Notes: generated by a model not told the origin, from the letters alone. A DNA stretch of 19,752 nt from Thermoplasmata archaeon (GCA_020351895.1 CP070672.1:3452083-3471834), one strand, 5' to 3'. Shown: positions 1 through 7,493, numbered from the stretch's first letter. Numbers and translations are program-made.

Positions 1-541
1 GGGCCTCTTGATATTTACCCTGAGAGATCAAGGCAATGTAACCCTGGGCATGAACATTGGCAGGACATGTGGCCTGACATGGTGGAGTTCCTCTTCTATC
101 AATGGAATACTTCAAAGGAACAGCTTGGGGGAAAGGAATGTAGGCTGCCCTTCTTTCCCCAAGACCCTGGTCAAACTCGCTCTCCCTGACAACGGGACAG
201 GCCTGGGCACACAATCCGCATGCTGTACATTTATCATAATCAATGTACCTAGGTTTTTTAGTAATCTTAGCTGTAAAGTCACCCTCCTCTCCTTTAAGTT
301 CTGTAACTTCCGAGTGAGTTAGTATCGTGATATTGGGATGTCTTCCCACGGCAACCAGTTTTGGTGAAAGAATGCACATGGAACAGTCGTTTGTTGGGAA
401 GGTCTTGTCAAGTTGGGCCATCCTACCCCCGAGAGAGGGAGTCTTTTCCAACAGGTATACATGAACCTTTGAATTGGCAAGATCCAGTGCAGCCTGAACC
501 CCTGCTATGCCACCACCTATAACAACCACTGAATCGCTCAA
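1..541 (-). CDS. hdrA: HdrA-like heterodisulfide reductase subunit A flavoprotein, partial (C-terminus beyond left edge)
   Basis: I read 180 codons from a TTG start at 541-539; the gene runs off the window's left edge. The N-terminus has the FAD-binding GGGIAG at residues 9-14, the HdrA signature DKTFPTNDCSMCILSPK at about 45-61 (C53, C56) and a ferredoxin-type CTACGLCAQACP motif (C105, C108, C111, C115). These are classic for HdrA, the FAD/Fe-S subunit that bifurcates or relays electrons in heterodisulfide reductase complexes. From about residue 152 it leaves the canonical HdrA course and enters PPCQATCPANVHAQGYIAL, which resembles the N-terminal Fe-S segment of glutamate synthase small subunit (GltD-type). 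It is therefore probably a multidomain HdrA fusion. The TTG overlaps the korC stop (TTGA), with GGAGG about 8 nt upstream, so translation is likely coupled. The identity is firm; the electron donor or acceptor is unknown. Confidence 0.88.
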   Translation of the reverse strand, partial: MSDSVVVIGGGIAGVQAALDLANSKVHVYLLEKTPSLGGRMAQLDKTFPTNDCSMCILSPKLVAVGRHPNITILTHSEVTELKGEEGDFTAKITKKPRYIDYDKCTACGLCAQACPVVRESEFDQGLGERRAAYIPFPQAVPLKYSIDRRGTPPCQATCPANVHAQGYIALISQGKYQEA

Positions 542-1092
542 GCCTTTGCCTCCTCTCCATGACGATAGCCTCTCTCGTAAGCCCCTTCATTTAGTTTCTC
601 TGTTCCCTTTGGAACCGAAGATAAAATCGCGCTCTTCATGGCCTCGTAACCTACAACATCAGTCACAGCTGTAAAGAATCCCAGCATCACGATGTTGGCC
701 ACTATTTTCTTTCCAAGTTCTTCTGCAAATCTCGTTGCAGGAATCTTGTATATCTTCCATTTCTGTTTTCCAATCTGCTTCATATCCATTTCTACCAGAT
801 CTTCATCTATTAGCAGTATTCCGTTTTTACCCAATTGCTTGGTATACGTGAAATAAGCCTCTTGGCTCATGACAACCAATATATTGACATCCTTTAAATA
901 AGGGTAGTCTATCTTCACATCAGAGATGACAACATCTGCACTGCAGGCCCCACCTCTTGCCTCTGGCCCGTAACTTTGAGTGAGCACTGCCTCTTTCTTT
1001 TCGTAGATGGAGGCTGCCTTACCAAGTATATAGCCTGAAAGAACGATACCCTGGCCGCCGAAGCCACAGAGTTTGACATCTGTTCTGCTCAC
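538..1092 (-). CDS. korC: 2-oxoacid:ferredoxin oxidoreductase, gamma subunit (KorC/PorC type)
   Basis: The 184-residue protein has the family hallmark GFGGQG at residues 11-16, followed by QSYGPEARGGACSADVVIS at about 39-57. This is typical of the gamma subunit of 2-oxoglutarate or related 2-oxoacid:ferredoxin oxidoreductases, cytoplasmic enzymes that link CoA-dependent oxidative decarboxylation of a 2-oxoacid to ferredoxin (reversible in autotrophs). The length fits the family (about 180-190). The start is GTG at 1092-1090, overlapping the korB stop as GTGA, with GGGAGG a few bases upstream. The end overlaps the TTG start of the HdrA-like gene. The operon korB-korC-hdrA suggests a dedicated complex. 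The substrate (2-oxoglutarate versus another 2-oxoacid) cannot be fixed from this subunit alone. Confidence 0.9.
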   Translation of the reverse strand: MSRTDVKLCGFGGQGIVLSGYILGKAASIYEKKEAVLTQSYGPEARGGACSADVVISDVKIDYPYLKDVNILVVMSQEAYFTYTKQLGKNGILLIDEDLVEMDMKQIGKQKWKIYKIPATRFAEELGKKIVANIVMLGFFTAVTDVVGYEAMKSAILSSVPKGTEKLNEGAYERGYRHGEEAKA

Positions 1093-2018
1093 TTACTACC
1101 TCCCACCCTTTTGGTTACCAAATCCAATATGCCCTCCCTCTGCATATCAAGGAACGTTGGTTTTTCCTCATCCTTGAACTTACCGCACAGTATATCACCT
1201 CCCAAGACGAGCTCTGCATCAGCAGGATCGGCATTGTGTTTTATCACACTGTGCTCTTTGTAGTACTTCATTTCCTGCAGACCAGTTCCGAGCCTGTTTC
1301 TCCTTCCGTATGCAGTTGGGCATGGGGCTATGATTTCAATGAAACAAAATCCTTTCTTTTGCAAAGCCTCCACCATGGCACTTTTCAGCCTTCTCGCATG
1401 CAGAGTCGTCCATCTGGCAACATACACGGCTCCGCTTGCAACTGCCACATGAGGCAAATTGAAGGCGGCCTCAAAATTCCCATAAGGAGTGGTAGTGGTT
1501 CTCGCCTTGAGGTGCGTGGTGGGCCCCACCTGTCCTCCTGTCATGCCGTAGTTGAAGTTGTTCACGCAGAAGACGTTTATGTCGACATTTCTTCTTGCTG
1601 CATGTATGAAATGATTTCCACCTATGGCAAATAGATCCCCATCGCCGGAGAATACGGTGACCGTAAGCTCTGGATTCCCCAGCTTAAGACCTGTGGCAAA
1701 GGGAATTGGCCTTCCATGTGTTGTATGGTAGGAGTCCACTTTTAGGTAACCTGCAATCCTACCCGTGCATCCTATGCCCGAGACAACGCAGTTTGAATCC
1801 AATGGAATGCCGCTTTCCTCCAGGGCACCGATAAGGCAGGTCATGGCTATGCCCAAACCGCAGGCACTGCACCAGATATGGGGGATCCTTCCTGGGCGAA
1901 GATACTTGTCCATTGGGTGTGCACCGTAGTCTCCCCATTTCCACTCCTCATGCTCCAGGTAATGCGGAGAGAACTTGTTTCTGCTGCGCTCTATATCCCA
2001 TCTCTTATGCGCCGTCAT
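1089..2018 (-). CDS. korB: 2-oxoacid:ferredoxin oxidoreductase, beta subunit (TPP-binding, KorB type)
   Basis: The 309-residue protein carries the thiamine pyrophosphate motif GDGD (125-128) to NN (153-154), then GMTGGQ (158-163). Cysteines C50, C53 (WCSACG), C84 (GIGCTGR) and C223 (APCPTAYGRR) match the spacing of the four ligands of the single [4Fe-4S] cluster in archaeal beta subunits. GRPIPFATGLKL is also typical of KorB. The beta subunit binds TPP and passes electrons to ferredoxin; it normally pairs with an alpha subunit. The ATG start at 2018 has a GGAGATGAT sequence directly upstream. No alpha (korA) or ferredoxin-like delta (korD) gene is adjacent: upstream lies a 297-bp divergent intergenic region. 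2-Oxoglutarate is the likeliest substrate, but this is an inference from resemblance. Confidence 0.9.
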   Translation of the reverse strand: MTAHKRWDIERSRNKFSPHYLEHEEWKWGDYGAHPMDKYLRPGRIPHIWCSACGLGIAMTCLIGALEESGIPLDSNCVVSGIGCTGRIAGYLKVDSYHTTHGRPIPFATGLKLGNPELTVTVFSGDGDLFAIGGNHFIHAARRNVDINVFCVNNFNYGMTGGQVGPTTHLKARTTTTPYGNFEAAFNLPHVAVASGAVYVARWTTLHARRLKSAMVEALQKKGFCFIEIIAPCPTAYGRRNRLGTGLQEMKYYKEHSVIKHNADPADAELVLGGDILCGKFKDEEKPTFLDMQREGILDLVTKRVGGSK

Positions 2019-2315
2019 ATCATCTCCATGATACTGGCAATGATTGAAATTGGCAGTTACTCAATCTCTTACTATTATCTCCGGAAATTACTTGAAAAAA
2101 TATGTACGATATCTCTGGTATTCTAGGCGAGCATTTTTTTGCTCCACCCGATCTCAAAGGATAGCCAGATATCATTCGAAGTTCACGTCGCCGTGAATAG
2201 GTATTCCCTCTTATAAAAGTTGCTATTTTATTATGACTTTGAGAATCAGTTTTATCAGAAAGAAAAAAATGCAAAATCGATAAATATTGCAATCCCATTA
2301 CAATGAAACGATAGG
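2019..2315. promoter_or_regulatory. Divergent intergenic region between korB and the geranylgeranyl reductase gene
   Basis: This 297-bp AT-rich stretch separates two divergent genes and must hold both promoters. On the plus strand two TATA-like boxes are visible: TTATAAAAG at 2210-2218 and ATAAATATT at 2281-2289. The second is about 30 bp upstream of the ATG at 2316 and would give a nearly leaderless mRNA. The first would give a leader of about 78 nt. A perfect inverted repeat (2182-2197) lies just upstream of the first TATA box. For korB, a Shine-Dalgarno-like GGAGATGAT ends at 2019 on the minus strand; its TATA box is unclear. No protein-coding or RNA gene is convincing here. Confidence 0.6.
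2182..2197. promoter_or_regulatory. Inverted repeat TTCACG-TCGC-CGTGAA, candidate operator
   Basis: A perfect 6-bp inverted repeat with a 4-bp spacer. It lies 12 bp upstream of a TATA-like box (2210-2218) facing the geranylgeranyl reductase gene. The position suits an activator or repressor site. Function is inferred from position only. Confidence 0.35.
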
Positions 2316-3548
2316 ATGGTCAAATTCGATGCCGTAATATGCGGAGCAGGGCCCTCAGGCTCCACAGCCGCGAAGTACATGGCAGAAAAGGGTTTGAATG
2401 TGTTGCTCTTGGAAAAGGATTCCTTTCCCAGGGACAAACCCTGTGGAGGTGCTTTGAGGCCAAAGGTCGTAGAGGAATTTGATCATGTCAGAGGCGGCCT
2501 TAAAAAGATACCTCATACCTTGTGCTATCGGGCAATGATGTACCCCCCAAGCCTAAAAAACCATGTAGATTTTAGATCAAAAAATGTTGTCATGTACGTG
2601 GTGCAGAGGACGCATTTTGATGCAATGCTTGTGGAGCTCGCAGAGAGTGCAGGTGCAGAACTCCGAGAGAACTCCGAGGTAAACAAAGTAATTAAAAAAA
2701 GCAATGGTTACTCAATTCAATTGAAAGATGGAAAGGAGGTGGCTGGAAAGGTATTAATTGGTGCAGGTGGCGTGCATGATCCCGTGGGGAGGTATCTTAG
2801 AAAGAAAGAAGGCTTACCCGAAAAATGGCCTGAATCAGATATTGCTTTGTCTGTTGTGCAGGAATTCAAAGTGGGCGAGGACTTCATAATTGACAGATTC
2901 GGGGAAGAGCACACCTCATACTTTCATCTCAAACCCAAGAATCTTTACGGTTATGCCTGGACTTTTTCGAAAGAGGACGCGTTGAATATTGGTTTTGGAG
3001 CCTTCTGGAAGGAAATGAAGGAAATCAACATCAGGGATGTGTTCGCCCACTATATACGACTTCTCAAGAAAGAGGGGTTGGTACCTGAAAACCTCAACAC
3101 TTTCAAGCCAAAAGGAGCTCCAATACCCATGAGAGGAGGCATCAAGACCTCATACTCCGACGGTATGCTAATAATCGGAGATGCCGCTGGTTTCGTATCA
3201 CCCCTAGGAGGTGACGGAATATATTTCGGAATGAGCTCAGGCAGGGTAGCAGCAGATGTCGTGGAATATGCGATTGAGCATGATTCTTTTGGTAAAGACA
3301 CTTTGAGCAGATATCAAGAAAGATGGTATAGGGAGTGGGGAAAAGAACTGGAAATGCTGCGGTATTTTGCTGATAAGCTGTTTGCCAAAACAGAACAGGT
3401 ATTAAAATATGCGAGCAGGGACATGGTCTTGCAAAAAAGGTGCGTGTACCTTTATAATGGCGAAAACAGTGCATCAGAATTAAAATGGAAAGTTCTCACG
3501 AGGATAGCACGAGATTTCTTCCTATATGATGTTCTAAGAAGGAAATGA
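2316..3548 (+). CDS. Geranylgeranyl reductase family protein (archaeal lipid saturation)
   Basis: The 410-residue flavoprotein begins with a Rossmann FAD motif GAGPSGS (10-16) and has PCGGALRP (42-49), the family motif YGYAWTFSK (211-219) and the second FAD motif GDAAGFVSPLGGDGI (288-302). All are typical of geranylgeranyl reductase / digeranylgeranylglycerophospholipid reductase. This membrane-associated FAD enzyme saturates isoprenoid double bonds in archaeal ether lipids, or of geranylgeranyl groups in quinones and precursors. Length matches the family (about 390-450). The ATG at 2316 is immediately followed by the expected MVKFDAVICG N-terminus, and a TATA-like box about 30 bp upstream suggests a very short leader. 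The gene stands alone, convergent with the next gene. The exact substrate cannot be told, since archaeal genomes often carry several paralogues. Confidence 0.9.
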   Translation: MVKFDAVICGAGPSGSTAAKYMAEKGLNVLLLEKDSFPRDKPCGGALRPKVVEEFDHVRGGLKKIPHTLCYRAMMYPPSLKNHVDFRSKNVVMYVVQRTHFDAMLVELAESAGAELRENSEVNKVIKKSNGYSIQLKDGKEVAGKVLIGAGGVHDPVGRYLRKKEGLPEKWPESDIALSVVQEFKVGEDFIIDRFGEEHTSYFHLKPKNLYGYAWTFSKEDALNIGFGAFWKEMKEINIRDVFAHYIRLLKKEGLVPENLNTFKPKGAPIPMRGGIKTSYSDGMLIIGDAAGFVSPLGGDGIYFGMSSGRVAADVVEYAIEHDSFGKDTLSRYQERWYREWGKELEMLRYFADKLFAKTEQVLKYASRDMVLQKRCVYLYNGENSASELKWKVLTRIARDFFLYDVLRRK

Positions 3549-3560
3549 TTCTCGTGGGAT

Positions 3561-3576
3561 CCTGTTTTTTAATTTG
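3561..3576 (+). terminator. T-rich tract after the geranylgeranyl reductase gene
   Basis: A TGTTTTTTAATTT run begins 15 nt after the stop codon on the coding strand, consistent with archaeal oligo-T termination. No strong hairpin is seen. Confidence 0.4.
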
Positions 3577-3666
3577 AATCCTAAAAATGGTCTCCCTAAT
3601 TCTATAAAAATATGGATAGTAATATTACGAATGACTAATCATTTTATTGTTCCTCGTGTTCCCTTC

Positions 3667-4029
3667 TCACTCCCAAGTCCATAAGAAAAGCTCCTTTGGC
3701 TCTGCTTCGATGATGTGGTCCAAATCGAACTTGAAATCCCTGGCCTCTATTCTTAATTGCCTGTCATCTTTTGAAAATATGGCAGCCAAGGTTCCCTCTT
3801 CAAGAACCTTCAATCTGCCATTTCCTATGGTGCTACCAGTTGCCAATTGAAGGCCGTCGGTTAGGCACGAATACGTAGGCCTTGTTCCTGTTTCTGAAGT
3901 GATCTTCATTTCATGCCTTCCTGCCTCAAGAAGGTCCAATGCCAATTCCCCCATTCTGATGCCCAATGCTATATACGGCTGGTAGTGCCCGTGGAACCAT
4001 TCTGAAAGGGTAGGAAGATCATAATCCAT
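3667..4029 (-). CDS. FmdE-like (formylmethanofuran dehydrogenase subunit E family) small protein
   Basis: A 120-residue protein resembling the FmdE family core. FHGHYQPYIALGIRMGELAL (12-31) corresponds to the FHGHxxPGxxxGxR segment, and CLTDGLQLATGSTIGNGRL (55-73) to the CxxDxxQxxTGxTxGKG segment. FmdE-family proteins accompany molybdenum or tungsten formylmethanofuran dehydrogenase or occur alone as metal-binding proteins of unknown role. It is short: the C-terminal zinc-finger domain of many FmdE proteins is absent. Cysteines in the HGH and TGC positions of typical members are replaced here (Y16, S66), leaving C55 as the only cysteine. The ATG at 4029 has GGTGATG just upstream, and a TATA-like AATATTAA lies near 4064-4071 on its strand. 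No formylmethanofuran dehydrogenase genes are near, so the role is unknown. Confidence 0.65.
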   Translation of the reverse strand: MDYDLPTLSEWFHGHYQPYIALGIRMGELALDLLEAGRHEMKITSETGTRPTYSCLTDGLQLATGSTIGNGRLKVLEEGTLAAIFSKDDRQLRIEARDFKFDLDHIIEAEPKELFLWTWE

Positions 4030-4144
4030 AACATCACCGAATCGGGTAATGTGGGCTTTCTTCTTAATATTACCGATGAAAACTATATCTTAGCTGAACT
4101 TTCCTTTAGACAATAAGTAACATAAACTTAAATATGAAAAAGTT

Positions 4145-4160
4145 TATGTATTGCTACATA
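4145..4160. promoter_or_regulatory. Inverted repeat TATGTA-TTGC-TACATA, candidate lon operator
   Basis: A perfect 6-bp inverted repeat with a 4-bp spacer sits directly upstream of the lonB TATA-like box, overlapping the place where the TFB recognition element would be. A bound regulator would be expected to compete with TFB/TBP. The function is inferred from position. Confidence 0.4.
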
Positions 4161-4162
4161 CC

Positions 4163-4170
4163 ATATATTA
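4163..4170 (+). promoter_or_regulatory. TATA-like box of lonB
   Basis: ATATATTA centred about 27 bp upstream of the ATG at 4194. With normal archaeal spacing, transcription would begin at or next to the start codon, so lonB mRNA is probably leaderless. No Shine-Dalgarno sequence is seen before the ATG, which agrees. Confidence 0.55.
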
Positions 4171-4193
4171 ATATCCATTTCTGGTGACACAAA

Positions 4194-6224
4194 ATGGTGT
4201 TCAACTCAAATTCCAAAAAGGGGACGGATGAATTCTCAATGGACAATGAACTTTCGAACGTCGGTGAATGGATTAAAACCCAGAATTTTAAAACCACGAA
4301 AGATATCAAAATTCCCGATATGCTCGTGGACCAGGTCATAGGCCAGGATGATGCTGTTGTTGTGATAAAGAAGGCTGCAGAGCAGAAAAGGCATGTCATG
4401 CTTATAGGTGACCCTGGCACAGGCAAGTCCATGCTGGCCAAGTCCATGACCGAATTCTTACCAAGGGATGAGTTGCAGGATATAATTGCATACCATAACC
4501 CCGAGGATCCCAATGAGCCGAAGATAAGGGTTGTACCTGCAGGTAAGGGAAAGGAAATTGTTGGGGCCCAGAAAGCGGAAGCAATGCGAAGAAAGGAGCA
4601 GAAGGCTTCAATGACCATGTTCTTGGCCTTCATGATAGTGGGTATTGCCTTACTTCTTTCAATTAAACGGAACCCTGATACAGGGCAGATCGAAATAAAC
4701 GCCATGGTGCTGATTTTGGGTATATTCGCGGCAGTTCTTCTGTTCATGGTGCTCAATTACCCAGGAAGAAGAAGAGACACTTTGATGGTGCCAAAACTAT
4801 TGCATTCGCATTCTCCCGATGAGAAGGCGCCCTTCATAGATGCTACAGGGGCTCATGCAGGGGCCCTGTTGGGGGATGTGAAGCACGATCCTTTCCAAAG
4901 CGGTGGTTTGGAAACGCCTGCCCATGAGCGTGTAGAGGTGGGTGCGATACACAAGGCCAGCAAGGGTGTTCTATTCATAGACGAGATAAATATTCTACGT
5001 TTGGAATCACAGCAAAGCCTCTTGACTGCACTTCAAGAGAGGGAGTTTCCCATTATAGGGCAGAGCGAGCGCTCAAGCGGCGCAATGGTCAAAAGTCAGC
5101 CTGTACCTTGTGATTTCATTTTGGTGGCTGCAGGAAATCTGGATGCAGTTCAGGGAATGCATCCTGCCCTAAGATCCCGCATCAGGGGATATGGTTATGA
5201 AATATACATGAAAAATACAATGGATGATACCCATGAGAACAGGAAAAAGCTGGTAAGATTCGTTGCCCAGGAGGTGGCAAAGGACAAGAAGATACCTCAT
5301 TTTGAGAGGATCGCCGTGGCTGAGATCATCCACGAGGCCCAGAGAAGGGCGGGGAGGAGAGGACAGCTTTCCCTGAGATTGAGGGAACTGGGAGGCCTAA
5401 TCAGGGTGGCAGGGGACATAGCCCACGAAGAAAATTCCAAGATCGTGGCCCATAAACACGTTTTAAAGGCCAAGCAGATCGCTAGAACCCTGGAACAGCA
5501 GGTGGCTGACAGGTACATAGAAAGAAGGCAGGATTACAGGTCATTTGTCACAGAAGGCGCAGAAGTGGGTGCAGTAAATGGTTTGGCTGTCATGGGAGGG
5601 GGAGAGGCCGGAATATCCGAATACTCGGGAATAGTCCTTCCCATTGTGGCAGAGGTAACACCAGCACACTCACGCTCAGGCGGCTCCATAATTGCCACTG
5701 GTAAGCTCGGTGATATCGCAAAGGAGGCCGTGCAGAACGTATCCGCCCTAATAAAAAAGTACACAGGTGAAGACATTAGTAGGTACGATGTACATATCCA
5801 ATTCATAGGAACACATGAAGGGGTGGAAGGGGATTCTGCATCTATATCCGTTGCAGCTGCGGTGATATCGGCACTGGAAAATGTAGAGGTGGACCAGAGT
5901 GTGGGTATGACCGGTTCATTGAGTATTCGCGGAAAGGTGTTGCCTGTCGGAGGCATCACAGCCAAGATAGAAGCCGCAGCCAAGGCCGGCATTAAGAAGG
6001 TCCTGATACCAAAGGCCAATATGCGGGATGTGCTGATTGAGGACAAGTACAAGGATAAAATCACTGTAATACCCGTTGAGACTCTGAAGGATGTCCTGAC
6101 TCATGCCCTTGTTGGCACCGAAAAGGACGGTCTTCTCAACAAACTCAGCAGCCTGGTGCCAAAACACAAACCCGAAGTCCACCTTCCTGACAAGAGATCC
6201 ATTGAGAGACCCTATCCCCAATAG
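4194..6224 (+). CDS. lonB: ATP-dependent membrane-anchored protease LonB (archaeal Lon)
   Basis: The 676-residue protein combines an AAA+ ATPase with a Lon-type serine-lysine protease. Walker A is GDPGTGKS (72-79), Walker B FIDE (261-264), sensor-1 N315 and arginine-finger region SRIRG (328-332). Two hydrophobic segments at about 140-157 and 170-187, inserted between Walker A and Walker B, are the membrane anchor that defines archaeal LonB. The protease domain has the catalytic serine in EGDSAS (S548) and lysine in GGITAK (K591), 43 residues apart as in other Lon proteases. It degrades misfolded and regulatory proteins at the inner face of the cytoplasmic membrane and is essential in several archaea. 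Length is within the family range. The ATG at 4194 gives a normal N-terminus; an inverted repeat and TATA box precede it. All catalytic residues are intact. Confidence 0.96.
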   Translation: MVFNSNSKKGTDEFSMDNELSNVGEWIKTQNFKTTKDIKIPDMLVDQVIGQDDAVVVIKKAAEQKRHVMLIGDPGTGKSMLAKSMTEFLPRDELQDIIAYHNPEDPNEPKIRVVPAGKGKEIVGAQKAEAMRRKEQKASMTMFLAFMIVGIALLLSIKRNPDTGQIEINAMVLILGIFAAVLLFMVLNYPGRRRDTLMVPKLLHSHSPDEKAPFIDATGAHAGALLGDVKHDPFQSGGLETPAHERVEVGAIHKASKGVLFIDEINILRLESQQSLLTALQEREFPIIGQSERSSGAMVKSQPVPCDFILVAAGNLDAVQGMHPALRSRIRGYGYEIYMKNTMDDTHENRKKLVRFVAQEVAKDKKIPHFERIAVAEIIHEAQRRAGRRGQLSLRLRELGGLIRVAGDIAHEENSKIVAHKHVLKAKQIARTLEQQVADRYIERRQDYRSFVTEGAEVGAVNGLAVMGGGEAGISEYSGIVLPIVAEVTPAHSRSGGSIIATGKLGDIAKEAVQNVSALIKKYTGEDISRYDVHIQFIGTHEGVEGDSASISVAAAVISALENVEVDQSVGMTGSLSIRGKVLPVGGITAKIEAAAKAGIKKVLIPKANMRDVLIEDKYKDKITVIPVETLKDVLTHALVGTEKDGLLNKLSSLVPKHKPEVHLPDKRSIERPYPQ

Positions 6225-6245
6225 ATGTCAGGTTGAGTCGAAAGA

Positions 6246-6252
6246 TTTTTTT
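6246..6252 (+). terminator. Oligo-T tract after lonB
   Basis: Seven consecutive T residues about 20 nt after the lonB stop codon, consistent with an archaeal intrinsic terminator. Confidence 0.4.
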
Positions 6253-6289
6253 GCTCGTATGTTTTAAGGTTCTGTGTAGGTGTGCGATA

Positions 6290-6490
6290 ATGGAAGAATG
6301 GAAGACGGAATACCCATGGGATGAAGAGAAGAATGAATTCTGTGATAGAGAGTGCTATGAATTCAATGAAAAACTCAAGGTTCAATTCGATGATAAATGC
6401 TGCGAGCACTGTAAAAAATATCTTACACTTCAGTGTAGTTATTTGGAGGATTTCATGATCGAGATAGTTGATTTGGAAGATTTTGAGTGA
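6290..6490 (+). CDS. Small acidic cysteine-rich protein, putative metal-binding, unknown function
   Basis: I do not recognise this 66-residue protein. It is strongly acidic and has six cysteines (C18, C22, C37, C38, C41, C49) arranged as CxxxC, then CCxxC and a further C after seven residues; this suggests a zinc or Fe-S site. The reading frame stays open upstream to 6233, but the ATG at 6290 is preferred. AGGTG at 6278-6282 is a suitable ribosome site, and the upstream codons encode a basic stretch unlike the rest. The stop codon (6488-6490) overlaps the possible GTG start of nadM and is only 5 nt before its ATG at 6496, so the two are probably cotranscribed. A role linked to NAD metabolism is only a guess from position. 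Confidence 0.7.
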   Translation: MEEWKTEYPWDEEKNEFCDRECYEFNEKLKVQFDDKCCEHCKKYLTLQCSYLEDFMIEIVDLEDFE

Positions 6491-6495
6491 TTGTA

Positions 6496-7005
6496 ATGCG
6501 CGCGTTAGTTTTAGGAAGATTTCAACCCTTTCATTGCGGCCACTTAAAGGTCGTAAGGGATATAGCTAAGGATTCTGAATATTTGGTCATAGCCATTGGT
6601 AGTGCACAGTACAGCCACTCATTGGAGAATCCTTTCACTGCTGGTGAGAGGTACACCATGATATTCCGGACTTTGAAGACCGAGGGTATAAGGAACTATC
6701 ATCTCGTTGCAATTGAGGATCTACATCGATATGCAGCCTGGGTATCTCATGTGGTTTCTCAGACACCAGAATTCGATGTTCTATACGCTCACAATCCCCT
6801 GAGCCTGCGCTTGTTTCGGGAAGGTGGCTTTTCTGTTGTGGAATTGGAATTACACGAGCCTGGGAAATATTCAGGCACAGAGATCAGGAGAAGAATTATA
6901 GCACAGGAAGAATGGAGAGACCTCGTGCCAAAGGATGTGGCAAGCGTGATAGACGAAATAAATGGAGTCGATAGGTTAAAGGAACTGGCATATGGTTGTG
7001 CATAA
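6496..7005 (+). CDS. nadM: Nicotinamide-nucleotide adenylyltransferase, archaeal NadM type
   Basis: The 169-residue protein starts MRALVLGRFQPFHCGH, with the nucleotidyltransferase HxGH motif at 13-16, and ends the nucleotide-binding core with YSGTEIRRRI (125-134), the counterpart of the family ISSTxxR motif. It joins NMN (or nicotinate mononucleotide) to ATP to make NAD in the cytoplasm. The archaeal NadM family is about 165-180 residues, so this is full length. A GTG at 6487 would add three residues and overlap the preceding stop. I prefer the ATG at 6496 because family members start there and GAGTGA lies 6-11 nt upstream. The stop is followed almost at once by the pncC/CinA-C gene, placing two NMN-consuming enzymes in one operon. 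Confidence 0.93.
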   Translation: MRALVLGRFQPFHCGHLKVVRDIAKDSEYLVIAIGSAQYSHSLENPFTAGERYTMIFRTLKTEGIRNYHLVAIEDLHRYAAWVSHVVSQTPEFDVLYAHNPLSLRLFREGGFSVVELELHEPGKYSGTEIRRRIIAQEEWRDLVPKDVASVIDEINGVDRLKELAYGCA

Positions 7006-7007
7006 AA

Positions 7008-7493
7008 ATGGGCGAAGGAGAGGAGAATTTGGAGAAGGTGGTAGGGGATGTTTTACGTGATAAAAAACTCAGAATTGCAGTGGCAGAATCATGTACTGGG
7101 GGCCTGATCTCACACCGTATCACCAATATACCAGGAAGCTCAGATTATTTTGATAGAGGTGTGATTGTCTACAGCAATGCCTCAAAAACCCAAATGCTGA
7201 GCGTGCCTAAACTAATAATAGAAAGCTTTGGTGCGGTGAGTTACGAAACTGCGAAGGCAATGGCTGAAGGAGTTAAAAAGACAGGGGGAAGCGATCTGGG
7301 ATTGGCTGTGACCGGAATAGCCGGACCTGGCGGAGGAACGCCAAGCAAACCTGTTGTTCTGGTTTTCATCGGTTTGGCCTCGGATAAACCCACAGTAGTC
7401 AGGGAGTTCAGGTTCACAGGGGCAAGGGGAGAGATCAAAGATCAAGCATCAAAAGAGGCTCTGAAATTGGTATTGGAGTTATTATCAGGATAA
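7008..7493 (+). CDS. pncC: Nicotinamide-nucleotide amidase, CinA C-terminal domain family (PncC)
   Basis: The 161-residue protein is a stand-alone CinA C-terminal domain: AESCTGG (26-32) with the catalytic serine S28, VYSNASK (54-60) and the glycine-rich TGIAGPGGGT (102-111). Such proteins hydrolyse NMN to nicotinate mononucleotide and ammonia, recycling pyridine nucleotides. Placement right after nadM, which adenylates the same substrate, supports that role. Start choice is uncertain. The ATG at 7008 has no ribosome site, whereas the TTG at 7029 is preceded by GGAGAGGAG and would give a 154-residue protein starting at the usual family position. The frame also stays open upstream to a TTG at 6996, inside nadM. 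Domain identity is firm and the biochemical assignment is good. The N-terminal molybdopterin-like half of bacterial CinA is absent, as in many archaea. Confidence 0.9.
   Translation: MGEGEENLEKVVGDVLRDKKLRIAVAESCTGGLISHRITNIPGSSDYFDRGVIVYSNASKTQMLSVPKLIIESFGAVSYETAKAMAEGVKKTGGSDLGLAVTGIAGPGGGTPSKPVVLVFIGLASDKPTVVREFRFTGARGEIKDQASKEALKLVLELLSG

Noticed and set aside
8..322. Plus-strand 104-codon open frame at the left edge
   Set aside because: It lies antisense to the clearly conserved HdrA-like coding sequence and has no recognisable motif.
2019..2315. Searched for a korA fragment or a tRNA in the divergent gap
   Set aside because: Only short frames without family motifs and no cloverleaf-like sequence were seen; the region reads as promoters.
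4154..4756. Minus-strand 200-codon open frame over the start of lonB
   Set aside because: It is antisense to the Walker A and membrane segments of LonB; its hydrophobic, Ser-rich translation is a shadow of the real gene.
5534..6064. Minus-strand 176-codon open frame inside lonB
   Set aside because: It is antisense to the LonB protease domain, which has all catalytic residues intact.
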